From NCBI RefSeq assembly GCF_036325985.1, contig NZ_JAUHLI010000016.1, positions 28,592 through 92,591 on the forward strand: DNA of 64,000 nt, given 5' to 3'. Position 1 is the stretch's first letter. Each line of letters starts with the position of its first letter. Source of the stretch: Alkalimonas cellulosilytica (GTDB lineage: Bacteria > Pseudomonadota > Gammaproteobacteria > Enterobacterales > Alteromonadaceae). Of the stretch, positions 16,867 through 25,035 are shown in pieces. The position numbers and the translations under genes were made by a program. A model generated the notes under the pieces. That model worked only from the letters and a program-made list of their open reading frames with translations, was not told where the DNA came from and searched no databases.

Positions 16867-18855
16867 TTAGCCGCCATGGCGTTCAAACCACTCCAGGATA
16901 CGTTTCAGCCGCTCCACCAGATTGACTGGGGTACCATTTCTGGACAGGCTGTGGCCTTCGCCTTTAAACACCACCATCTCCACCGGCACCTGATTGGCTT
17001 TCAGGGCGTAAAACCATTCTTCACCCTGGCCAATCGGGGTAATGTGATCCTCGGTGCTGTGAATAATCAGTGTTGGTGTACTGACCCGATCGGCATACTT
17101 CAACGGCGAGCGGCCCCAATACAGCTCGAAATTTTGCCAGATAGTGCCGGCAAACTCGCGACGCATGGAATTTGGCGGATACTGCTGGGTGCCGGCTTCG
17201 GATAGCCAGTTGCTGACACTGCGCTGGGTCACTGCGGCTTTAAAGCGATCGGTTTGAGTGGTGATCCAGTTGGTTAAAAAGCCGCCGTGGCTGCCGCCGG
17301 TAAGATACAGGCGGGAGCTGTCCAGCCAGTCGTGTTGCTGCAACACATGTTCCAGCACGGCGATATTGTCGCGATAATCCACCCCACCGTAGTCAGCATG
17401 CACTGCGTTCTGGTGTGCATAGCCATAACCGGTACTGCCACGGTAGTTGGTAAAGACCACCGTATAGCCAGCGGCAGCCATCATCTGGAATTCATGGAAC
17501 CACTGATGCCCCCACATGCCACCCGGGCCGCCTTTGATATTCAGGATCAGTGGATAAGACTGACCGGCTTGCCAGCCGACAGGTTTGAGCAAAAAGCCCT
17601 GACTTTGACCTTGCTCGTGCTCAAACCAAAACGACTGCAATGGCTGCAGCTTCAGCTCGCTTAGCAGCTCCTGATTGAATCGGGTAAGTTGGCGTGGTGC
17701 TTTGTTGCCATCCTGGAACCAGACTTCCGGTAGTTGTTGCTCATCCTGCCACAGGTAGCTCAGAGCTTTACCATTGGCAGCAAAACTAAAGCTACCCGCA
17801 CTGCCGTGCTCGCTCAGGCGAATGCTGGTCCGATCGCGACGTAAATTGAGCTCAAACAAAGGACGTGAACCCAGGTGATCGGCCCCCATCACTATCCGGC
17901 CCCGCTCCGGCCAGTGCAGCGAGGTGGCTGAGCGATCCCAGTCCTTGGCAATGCGCCGGTTGTGACCGTCGCTTAAGCGGTAGATGACCAGTTGCTCAGG
18001 CTCAAAGTAGTCGGCTTGATGGCGGTACAAGAGTTCGCGCCCATCCGGTGACCAAAGTGGTGAGCTGGCCTGGCCGGGCAGGGTATCCAGTCGGGAGACG
18101 CTGCCACTGCCCAGATCCATGACAAACAGATCTTGCTGCATACTGCCTTCCAGCGCATCGGTACTGCGATCGGAGGCAAACACAATCTGTTTGCCATCGG
18201 GGGAGAATTGCGCCGAGTGATCGTGCCAGCGGGCATCGCCGGTCAGGCGAGTGAGTTGCTGCGTGGCGATATCCAGCAGCCAGAGGCCAGAGCGGCGCTC
18301 ATTCAGGTAGCCGCCGCCATCACTTTTGTACAGCGCGTGGCGAATCACCACGACATCAGCTTTTGGCTCGTCGCTGTTGGTTTTGGCTACGGTTGGATCG
18401 TCAATCCCTGGATCCACCGAAAGCGTAAGCAGTAGCTGGGTGCCGTCGGGTGACCAGCTAAAATCACGAAGGCCGGCCTGCTTTAAAGACGTAATAGCCC
18501 TGGCCTCACCTCCCGCCATAGGCAGCAGGTGCAATTGCTGGCCCTCGCCCCGACCAGAGATGAAAGCCAACTGCCGGCCATCGGGTGACCAGCGTGGGCT
18601 GCGATCCCCGTCGCTAAAGGTCAGCTGGCGCGGCTCCGACTTACCATCGGTTGCTACCAGCCACAGATTGCTGTGCCGGCTGCGTTTATCATCAGCAATG
18701 GTGCTGTGCACAAAGGCAACCTGGCGGCCATTTGGCGCTAACTGGGGATCCGCCACAAAGGTAAAGCGGTAATAATCGTCCGGCTGCATGCCGCGTGGCG
18801 CGGCATGCAGCGCCAAAGACAGCAGCAAAGAACAAACAAGCAACAAGCGGATCAT
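16867..18855 (-). CDS. exported S9 family peptidase (prolyl oligopeptidase type)
   Basis: This 662-residue serine peptidase has a signal peptide (MIRLLLVCSLLLSLALHA), an N-terminal beta-propeller with repeated SPDG motifs (SPDGRQLAFIS, SPDGTQLLLT, SPDGKQIVFAS, SPDGRELLYR) and a C-terminal alpha/beta-hydrolase domain. The nucleophile is Ser 522 in GGSHGG, followed by Asp in STEDHITP and His in GEGHSLS. The family cuts short peptides or acylated amino-terminal residues, here in the periplasm. AGGAG precedes the ATG. Family is certain; substrate is unknown. Confidence 0.94.
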   Translation of the reverse strand: MIRLLLVCSLLLSLALHAAPRGMQPDDYYRFTFVADPQLAPNGRQVAFVHSTIADDKRSRHSNLWLVATDGKSEPRQLTFSDGDRSPRWSPDGRQLAFISGRGEGQQLHLLPMAGGEARAITSLKQAGLRDFSWSPDGTQLLLTLSVDPGIDDPTVAKTNSDEPKADVVVIRHALYKSDGGGYLNERRSGLWLLDIATQQLTRLTGDARWHDHSAQFSPDGKQIVFASDRSTDALEGSMQQDLFVMDLGSGSVSRLDTLPGQASSPLWSPDGRELLYRHQADYFEPEQLVIYRLSDGHNRRIAKDWDRSATSLHWPERGRIVMGADHLGSRPLFELNLRRDRTSIRLSEHGSAGSFSFAANGKALSYLWQDEQQLPEVWFQDGNKAPRQLTRFNQELLSELKLQPLQSFWFEHEQGQSQGFLLKPVGWQAGQSYPLILNIKGGPGGMWGHQWFHEFQMMAAAGYTVVFTNYRGSTGYGYAHQNAVHADYGGVDYRDNIAVLEHVLQQHDWLDSSRLYLTGGSHGGFLTNWITTQTDRFKAAVTQRSVSNWLSEAGTQQYPPNSMRREFAGTIWQNFELYWGRSPLKYADRVSTPTLIIHSTEDHITPIGQGEEWFYALKANQVPVEMVVFKGEGHSLSRNGTPVNLVERLKRILEWFERHGG

Positions 18856-18947
18856 CGGTATACTCCTGAGTGGGTCGCAGCAGATTTCAGCCCAGATTGC
18901 TGGTGGTTACAAGGCAAAACAGATTGTCAGCACCCCTGCTGAGATAA

Positions 18948-19127
18948 TTAGCGAAATAGCATGTACAGCAGTTGAGCCAGCAGCACGATACCCACCAGCG
19001 GAAAAATATAGCGGGTAATTTTGCTCAGCTCTTCGTCGCTGCGGCGTTTACCGTATTTTTCTAACACCGTAACCAGAATAAATAAGGCAACAAAGAGTAA
19101 ACCCAGAATGATAAAAATAGGTGGCAT
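18948..19127 (-). CDS. small two-helix membrane protein
   Basis: This 59-residue protein has a hydrophobic helix at each end (FIILGLLFVALFILVTVLE and YIFPLVGIVLLAQLLYML) joined by a charged loop (KYGKRRSDEELSK). ATG 19127 has AGGA seven bases upstream; the longer frame from 19151 does not. I do not recognise the family. It stands alone between the S9-peptidase and PAS-EAL genes on the same strand. Confidence 0.65.
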   Translation of the reverse strand: MPPIFIILGLLFVALFILVTVLEKYGKRRSDEELSKITRYIFPLVGIVLLAQLLYMLFR

Positions 19128-19181
19128 GGTTGCATCCTGCGAAACCGTCAAAACGTCAGTGTAATAGGAAGCCTTGCAACT

Positions 19182-21236
19182 TTAAAGGCTCCCGGTTAAC
19201 TGCAATGCCATTTGCTTGGCCGGCATGGGCTTGGCGTACCAGTATCCTTGCGCTTGTTGGCAGCCCAGCTCCACTAAAATCTGGTGCTGCTGCTGGTTTT
19301 CAATACCCTCGACGGTAAGACCCAGCTGCAGTTCACTGGCCAGCAATTGAATGCTTTTGATAATGCACAATGCTTTGGCATTGGTAGTGAGATCCGACAC
19401 CACAGAGCGGTCAATTTTTACCGTATCCAGAGGCATGTTTTTCAGGTAACACAAGCTGGAATAGCCGGTACCAAAATCATCCAGAGCTATTCTCATGCCA
19501 TTGTCTTTAAGCAGTTGCAGCTTACTGATGGCATTGGCTTCATTATCAATCAGGGCCGTTTCGGTGATTTCCATTTCCAGCGCAGAAGGTGGGATCTGAT
19601 AGGCTTGCAGGCAGCCCAGCAGCCAACTGGTGAAATCCGGCTCCACCAAATGCCGGGCTGAAATATTAAATGAAATCACCGGTAAGCTGAGTTGTTTTTG
19701 CTGCCAGCAAAGCAGTTGTTTACACAACTGTGTGACCACCCAACGATCCAGTTCAATAATCAGGCTGCTTTGCTCAGCAATCGGAATGAAATCAGCCGGC
19801 GAAATGGTGCCAAGTTCCGGCTCATGCCAGCGGATTAAAGCTTCTGCACCCGCAAGACTGCCATTGCTCAGTGTGACTTTGGGTTGAAAATACAATTGCA
19901 ACTGCAGTTCATTTGTTTGTAAGGCTGCCTGCAGTTTTTGCCGGATAAGAGCCCGGCGGTGATAGTCGGCGCCTACTTGTCGATTGTAGAAGTTCAGGCC
20001 GGGGCTGCCTTTTTCTTTGGCAGCAAACATCGCCAATTCAGCCGCGTGCAATAAGTCCTCTTCCTGCTCGCCATCCTCCGGGTAGCAAGCAACGCCAATA
20101 TGCGGAGTTGGCAGCAGGACTTCATCGCCCAGTCTGGCTGGTTGTTTTAACACCTCCAGCAAGTGCCCTATCAATTTATTGGTCTGGCTAAAACCGGCTT
20201 TCGTTTGATGCAACAAAATGTAATCATCAGCATAAATGCGCACCAACGTATCTTCCGGGCCGATCAGCTGTTGCAAACGCTCTGCCTGCAACTGGATTAA
20301 TTGATCGCCACAGGTGAGACCAAACTGCTGATTGACATCACTAAGCTGGCCGCCATCAATCCAGCACACCAGTAGTTTGGATTTATGCTGCCTGCACTGA
20401 GCCAGTGTCTGGGGAAAACGGCTCACCAACAACTCCCGGTTGCCAAGCCTGGTGAGGCGGTCAAAGTTTACCAGTTGATGAATTTGTTGATCTTTGGAAC
20501 GAATAACACTTAAGTCCTGAAAGACGGCTAAGTAGTGGCTCAATGCACCGTCACTATTCAGCACGCGTGAAATTTTCAACCATTGCTGATACACAGTGAG
20601 ATCTTTTTTCCGGTTCCAGATTTCACCTTGCCAGTAGCCATTTTCTTCAATGGTTTGCCACATCTGGCGGTAAAAGTCGGCTCCATGATGAGCTGAGCGC
20701 AAAATAGCCGGTGTTTTGCCAATCACTTCAGCCGCTTCATAGCCGGTAATGGAGGTAAAAGCCGGATTGACTTTGAGGATCCGGGCCTGAGTGTCTGTCA
20801 CCATAATGCCTTCAATGGCATCAGCGAATAGCTGCTTACTTAATTCATCCAGCGTTTTAGTGTCCAGACTGGGCTGCGTATGTGCTATGCCGGTGTAGCT
20901 AATAATAGTGCCTGCCAGATCCCGATGCGCCAGCACTTTCAAGTGGCTCGGGATGCAGTTATGTTGTTGGTCAAAAAAGCAGAGTGAACCTTGCCAGTAC
21001 GAGTGCTTTTGTACGTGAGGAAAGACGATATTGAGCAGGAACTGGTAGTTTTCTTTATCGTGAAAGTTGTGCACATACAGTGGCTGTTGCATCAGGTCAT
21101 GGTCTGCAGCGATACCACAAAGTTTTCTACCAAAAGGGTTCAGTGTCAGAAGCCGTAAGTCCGTGCTGACCGTACTGATAAAATAATCCAACTGTTCAAC
21201 AATGTCCTGATGAATACTTGGTAAGTCAGTCAGCAT
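19182..21236 (-). CDS. PAS-(degenerate GGDEF)-EAL c-di-GMP phosphodiesterase
   Basis: This protein of about 684 residues has an N-terminal PAS-like region, a clear PAS domain (EGIMVTDTQARILKVNPAFT), a GGDEF-fold domain and an EAL domain. The GGDEF loop is decayed: the site reads RIYADDYILL in place of GGDEF. The EAL domain is intact (EALIRWHEPELG, NISARHL, DDFGTGYSSLCYL). It should therefore act as a phosphodiesterase, with the GGDEF part possibly a GTP-binding regulator. ATG 21236 overlaps the end of the chemoreceptor gene by 11 bp, so the two are probably cotranscribed. Confidence 0.92.
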   Translation of the reverse strand: MLTDLPSIHQDIVEQLDYFISTVSTDLRLLTLNPFGRKLCGIAADHDLMQQPLYVHNFHDKENYQFLLNIVFPHVQKHSYWQGSLCFFDQQHNCIPSHLKVLAHRDLAGTIISYTGIAHTQPSLDTKTLDELSKQLFADAIEGIMVTDTQARILKVNPAFTSITGYEAAEVIGKTPAILRSAHHGADFYRQMWQTIEENGYWQGEIWNRKKDLTVYQQWLKISRVLNSDGALSHYLAVFQDLSVIRSKDQQIHQLVNFDRLTRLGNRELLVSRFPQTLAQCRQHKSKLLVCWIDGGQLSDVNQQFGLTCGDQLIQLQAERLQQLIGPEDTLVRIYADDYILLHQTKAGFSQTNKLIGHLLEVLKQPARLGDEVLLPTPHIGVACYPEDGEQEEDLLHAAELAMFAAKEKGSPGLNFYNRQVGADYHRRALIRQKLQAALQTNELQLQLYFQPKVTLSNGSLAGAEALIRWHEPELGTISPADFIPIAEQSSLIIELDRWVVTQLCKQLLCWQQKQLSLPVISFNISARHLVEPDFTSWLLGCLQAYQIPPSALEMEITETALIDNEANAISKLQLLKDNGMRIALDDFGTGYSSLCYLKNMPLDTVKIDRSVVSDLTTNAKALCIIKSIQLLASELQLGLTVEGIENQQQHQILVELGCQQAQGYWYAKPMPAKQMALQLTGSL

Positions 21237-22818
21237 AGGGAAGCGCCTTCTGTTGAGCATGCAAAAAGTGTTGCGCCAACATGGTTAACTGATTGAGTTG
21301 CACTGACAGGACGTCACCCTGCTGTTTTGCCTCATCGGCTGCATGAGCTGAGCTTTGTGCCAGGCTGGCCAGTTTTTGCGTATCGGCACTCAGTCGTTCC
21401 ACGGTATTGAGTTGTTGCAGACTGGCTTCACTGATGTGGCGGGCTTTACTACGCATGGTACCAATGCCCTGGTGGATTTGCGTCATACCTGCTGCAGTAC
21501 TGGCCGCACTTTGCGCGGTTTGCTCTGAGGCACTGACCCCCTGCAACAGCGCTTGATCGGCTTGTTGTATGCTGTCATACAATTGCTGGATGATGGTCTG
21601 AATTTCATGGGTGGAGTGATGGGTACGGCTGGCAAGCGCCCGGATTTCATCGGCTACGACGGCAAACCCACGCCCCAGTTCGCCTGCACGAGCTGCTTCA
21701 ATGGCCGCGTTGAGTGCTAGTAAATTGGTTTGCTCAGCGACTTCACGAATGACTTTGACCACCTTGGCGATGGCTTCCCCTTGTTTATTCACTTCAGTAA
21801 AGCGTTGGCTCAGTTCATTCAGCTGATGCTGCATACTCTGGCTGGCCGACAGCATTTGCTGCAGTTGCTGATTGCCAGCTAAAGCCGCTTGCTCGGATTC
21901 ACTGGAATGTTGTTCCATCTCAGCAATGGCGGCATCGACCTGGCTTTGCTGGTTTCTCAGCTGTGCCAGTTGCTGCAAAAAGCCATCAGTTGATTGATGT
22001 TGCTGCATACTTTGCATGGAGGCCTGATGCATGGAGTCAGCCGCTTTGTTTTTGGCCTGATGCAGGTAACCTGAAGTATTGACCAGTCGGGCCATCAGGG
22101 CTCTGTTTTCCTGACGTTGGGTTGACAGTGCAAACGCCACCCGGCACTTGTAGTTAACACCGCCGGTATAAATCCAGCCCATCGCTGGGTTGGCATAGGT
22201 TTTATCCGCGATCTGAAGCAACTGCTTGCACTCTTTATGCTGAGTGGCAAGAAAAAGTGCGGTTATACAGGCAGGTAACAAAGCCAGCAGCGACCACCAG
22301 GGTGAAATGGGAAATAACAGCGCACCCACACAAGCGAAACTAGCGGCAAGCCCTGCCAGAAGCCAGCGTGTGGATTGAAAAGGTGAGGCATGGATCAAGT
22401 TTGGGAGTTTTCCAGCCAGCCATTGCTGATAAAGTTGCTCTGCCCGCTGTTTTTGGTCACTTTGCAGCATGGTTCGAATGGATTGATATTCAACAATCTC
22501 ACCATTTTTCATCACTGGTGTGACATAAGCATCTACCCAGTAATGATCGCCATTTTTGCAGCGGTTTTTTACCGCTCCACGCCAGGAGTGCCCACTTTGG
22601 ATGGTGCGCCACATATCTTTAAAAGCAGCTGCGGGCATGTCGGGGTGGCGGATCAGGTTGTGATTTTTACCCAGTAACTCCTCTTTGCTATAGCCGGAAA
22701 CCTCAATAAAATCTGGGTTGGCGTAAGTGATCACGCCGCGTTTATCGGTTGTGGTAATGAGGTGTGCATCACGTGGGAAACTGACTTCGCGCTGAGTAAC
22801 TTCCTGATTTCTGCGCAT
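21226..22818 (-). CDS. Aer-like methyl-accepting chemotaxis protein with PAS domain
   Basis: This 530-residue chemoreceptor has an N-terminal PAS domain with the Aer-type opening MRRNQEVTQREVSF and the motif ITYANPDFIEVSGYS, two close membrane helices near residues 150-190, and a cytoplasmic signalling domain with the CheA/CheW tip (LALNAAIEAARAGELGRGFA). Aer senses redox state through FAD in its PAS domain; FAD binding here is inferred. It has no large periplasmic sensor, in keeping with internal energy sensing. AAGGA precedes ATG 22818. A perfect FNR box lies 85-98 bp upstream. It heads a probable operon with the PAS-EAL gene. Confidence 0.92.
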   Translation of the reverse strand: MRRNQEVTQREVSFPRDAHLITTTDKRGVITYANPDFIEVSGYSKEELLGKNHNLIRHPDMPAAAFKDMWRTIQSGHSWRGAVKNRCKNGDHYWVDAYVTPVMKNGEIVEYQSIRTMLQSDQKQRAEQLYQQWLAGKLPNLIHASPFQSTRWLLAGLAASFACVGALLFPISPWWSLLALLPACITALFLATQHKECKQLLQIADKTYANPAMGWIYTGGVNYKCRVAFALSTQRQENRALMARLVNTSGYLHQAKNKAADSMHQASMQSMQQHQSTDGFLQQLAQLRNQQSQVDAAIAEMEQHSSESEQAALAGNQQLQQMLSASQSMQHQLNELSQRFTEVNKQGEAIAKVVKVIREVAEQTNLLALNAAIEAARAGELGRGFAVVADEIRALASRTHHSTHEIQTIIQQLYDSIQQADQALLQGVSASEQTAQSAASTAAGMTQIHQGIGTMRSKARHISEASLQQLNTVERLSADTQKLASLAQSSAHAADEAKQQGDVLSVQLNQLTMLAQHFLHAQQKALPYAD

Positions 22819-22902
22819 ATAAATCCTTACTTTTTTAATGGTTATAACTGGAAGCTTATACCAATGCGTCCCCAAAATGGATCTTGCTAATTTAGCTTTA
22901 GT

Positions 22903-22916
22903 TTGATCTGGATCAA
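22903..22916 (-). promoter_or_regulatory. FNR/Anr-type binding site upstream of the Aer-like receptor
   Basis: The 14-mer TTGATCTGGATCAA matches the FNR consensus TTGAT-N4-ATCAA at every defined position. Its centre is about 91 bp upstream of the chemoreceptor start codon, which allows activation from the usual -41.5 position with a leader of about 50 nt. It is about 104 bp from the divergent rmuC start, so rmuC control is less likely but possible. Confidence 0.7.
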
Positions 22917-23013
22917 ACTTAGTGCATTGAGCGGTGATGGTTCCGGAATCGCTTGTCTGTGTTAGTGAGATAAGTCAGCATAGTAAGTATCGTGGATGAA
23001 GTGATTGCACTAT

Positions 23014-24531
23014 ATGAATGAGATGTCCTTATACAGTTTGGCTGGCTGTGCGTTTGCGTTGTTGCTGCTGTTGCCCTTGTGGCTGCTAAGCCGGCAAAAA
23101 CAGCGGTTAGCTTTGCAGTTATCGGAGCAAAAATGCCTGCAGCTCGAACAGCAATTGATGCTCTGTCAGCAAGAGCTGCAGAGCCACACTGAACTGGCTG
23201 CGCGTAGCCGTGAGCTGGTGCAGGTACGGCAAACCGAGCTTCGCGAGCGCGAGCTGCAACTGGCAGAGCTAAAACAAACACTGCAGCAACAAAAAGCCGA
23301 GCAACAGGCCGTGCAGAGTGATTTTCTGGCGGTCAAAGAACAGCACGACCGGCTGCACAGTACGCTGACTGCCAAAGAACAGCACTTCGCCGAGCAACTA
23401 GCGCTGATCAAAGACAGTCGTGATCAGCTGAAAAAGGAATTTGAATTGTTGGCGCAAGAGGTGCTGGAGCGAAAAGGGAAGGCATTTAGTGCGCTGAGCC
23501 AGCAGCAGCTGCAACAGTTGTTGTCGCCACTGCAGCAGGATATGAAGGGCTTTCGTGACAAGATGGAGCGCATTCACAGTGAAGAGTTGCAACAGCGCAG
23601 TGCACTGAAAACCGAGTTGATCAACTTGCAGCAACTGAACAACCGTATTACCGATCAGGCCGAGCAACTGACCAGAGCGTTGCAGGGCCAGAAAAAAGTG
23701 CAGGGCAATTGGGGCGAGCTGATGCTGGAGAATGTGCTGGATAACTCCGGGCTGCGTGCCGGGGTGGATTATCAGCGCGAAGTCAGTTTTGACACTGAGG
23801 ATGGGAAGCGCCGGCCCGATGCCATTATTTACCTGCCGCAGCAGCGCCATATGGTGGTGGATGCTAAAACCTCACTGGCTGCTTATACCCGGTTCGTCAA
23901 TGCAGAAGACGACCAGCTTCGTATGCAGGCTTTGGCAGAGCATTGTCAGGCGGTGAAAGACCGCATCAGTGAGCTGGCGGATAAAAGTTATTACCAGTTA
24001 GCCGGACTGAACTCTCCGGAAGTGGTGTTTCTGTTTATTCCGATTGAGTCGGCCTATGTCGAAGCACTGAAATACGATCCTGATTTGTACCAGCGGGCGC
24101 TGGAGCGTAATGTGCTGGTTGCTACACCGACTACCTTATTGACCAGTCTGAATATTGTCCGCCAGCTGTGGCGCTTTGAAGAGCAGAGTAAACACAGCGC
24201 TGAGCTCGCCAACCGGGCGGAAAAATTCTACAACAAACTAAAACTATTCTTAGACAGCATGCAGGGTGTAGGCAAGCAGCTCGATAAAGCGCGTGAAAGC
24301 TACGACAAAGCCTTTGGTCAGTTGTACAGTGGCCGGGGAAATTTAATTAAACAAGCGGCTGAGTTTAAAGAGCTCGGGGTGGCGGTAAAAAGTGAATTGG
24401 ATGCGGAGCTGTTGGAAAAAGCACGGTTGGAGCTGCATCCAGCTGGGCATCAAAACCAGCCGGATGGTAGCACAGCGCACGCGGACGATGTTAGTGATAA
24501 CAGAGCGCAAAAAGCATCACCGCCAGCATAG
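23014..24531 (+). CDS. rmuC: DNA recombination protein RmuC
   Basis: This protein of about 505 residues has an N-terminal membrane anchor (LAGCAFALLLLLPLWLLS), a long Gln/Glu-rich coiled coil to about residue 220 and the RmuC nuclease-like core: QGNWGELMLENVLDNSGL, RPDAIIYLP and MVVDAKTSL. RmuC limits DNA inversions at short repeats and is thought to act on DNA near the membrane. The start is uncertain: ATG 23014 is used, ATG 23023 is close behind and TTG 23005 is possible; none has a strong ribosome site. The 3' end overlaps the opposite small gene by 41 bp. Confidence 0.93.
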   Translation: MNEMSLYSLAGCAFALLLLLPLWLLSRQKQRLALQLSEQKCLQLEQQLMLCQQELQSHTELAARSRELVQVRQTELRERELQLAELKQTLQQQKAEQQAVQSDFLAVKEQHDRLHSTLTAKEQHFAEQLALIKDSRDQLKKEFELLAQEVLERKGKAFSALSQQQLQQLLSPLQQDMKGFRDKMERIHSEELQQRSALKTELINLQQLNNRITDQAEQLTRALQGQKKVQGNWGELMLENVLDNSGLRAGVDYQREVSFDTEDGKRRPDAIIYLPQQRHMVVDAKTSLAAYTRFVNAEDDQLRMQALAEHCQAVKDRISELADKSYYQLAGLNSPEVVFLFIPIESAYVEALKYDPDLYQRALERNVLVATPTTLLTSLNIVRQLWRFEEQSKHSAELANRAEKFYNKLKLFLDSMQGVGKQLDKARESYDKAFGQLYSGRGNLIKQAAEFKELGVAVKSELDAELLEKARLELHPAGHQNQPDGSTAHADDVSDNRAQKASPPA

Positions 24532-24694
24532 CGAAGCCGCCAGCACTGAAAATGCCAAACTCGATGCGTGCCTCCATTTTTTGCTCCGGGCTTAGTCCGG
24601 CCGGCAACAGGCAGGCATAGATCAAACAGCTCAGACCAAAAGTCAGGCCAAGGACAATAAAAGCGAAAATGAAGGACGAAACAACTAATTCCAC
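24491..24694 (-). CDS. small two-helix membrane protein overlapping rmuC
   Basis: This 67-residue protein has two hydrophobic helices, the first from VVSSFIFAFIVLGLTFGL and the second from FGIFSAGGFAMLAVMLFALC, with a short acidic-basic loop. The start is GTG with AAGGAG six bases upstream, the best ribosome site in this area. The gene's end runs 41 bp into the convergent 3' end of rmuC. I do not recognise the family. Confidence 0.6.
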   Translation of the reverse strand: MELVVSSFIFAFIVLGLTFGLSCLIYACLLPAGLSPEQKMEARIEFGIFSAGGFAMLAVMLFALCYH

Positions 24695-25035
24695 ACAAGA
24701 CTCCTTACAGCATGCAGTTCAGGACTTTGGATAGCCTGCGGATCATCGGCGGCACATTCTACGGCAAATGCATGCACTTTGCATAAAAAAGCCGTTCAAT
24801 GGGCCACCAAAAGCGCCGAGCTTCCTTGACAGGTACGGAACTATTCTTGTTTTCATTTATATCTATTCCTATTTGAAACATAAGCTTACACTGTTTTCGG
24901 AATGAAATATTCTTATTTATTAAATTATTCCGCATAATTTATTTCAAATTGTCTGAATCTTTGCTATGTTAAAACTGTTCGGAAAACGAACAGCGCATTA
25001 TAAGAAATCCAGGTGACCAGTTAGGAGAGATGCAC
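24695..25035 (+). promoter_or_regulatory. 341-bp gene-free promoter region of the TonB-dependent receptor, with paired GAAT-N5-ATTC operators
   Basis: The left part (24695-24890) shows nothing I can name. The right part is very AT-rich and holds a full operator GAAT-GAAAT-ATTC at 24900-24912, a weaker copy at 24918-24930 and another at 24932-24944 (GCAT-AATTT-ATTT). The first and third centres are 32 bp apart. A plausible promoter is TTTCAA (24942-24947), a 17-bp spacer and TATGTT (24965-24970); the third site covers its -35, as expected for repression. The same motif lies before the other transcripts of this cluster. Confidence 0.65.

Noticed and set aside
22919..23281. 120-codon minus-strand frame over the 5' part of rmuC
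   Set aside because: The Ala-rich translation is a shadow of the rmuC coiled coil, and the region is explained by rmuC and the FNR box.
24450..24698. 82-codon minus-strand frame overlapping the small membrane gene at 24491-24694
   Set aside because: The other frame has a GTG with AAGGAG at the right spacing and two clean membrane helices; this one has neither.
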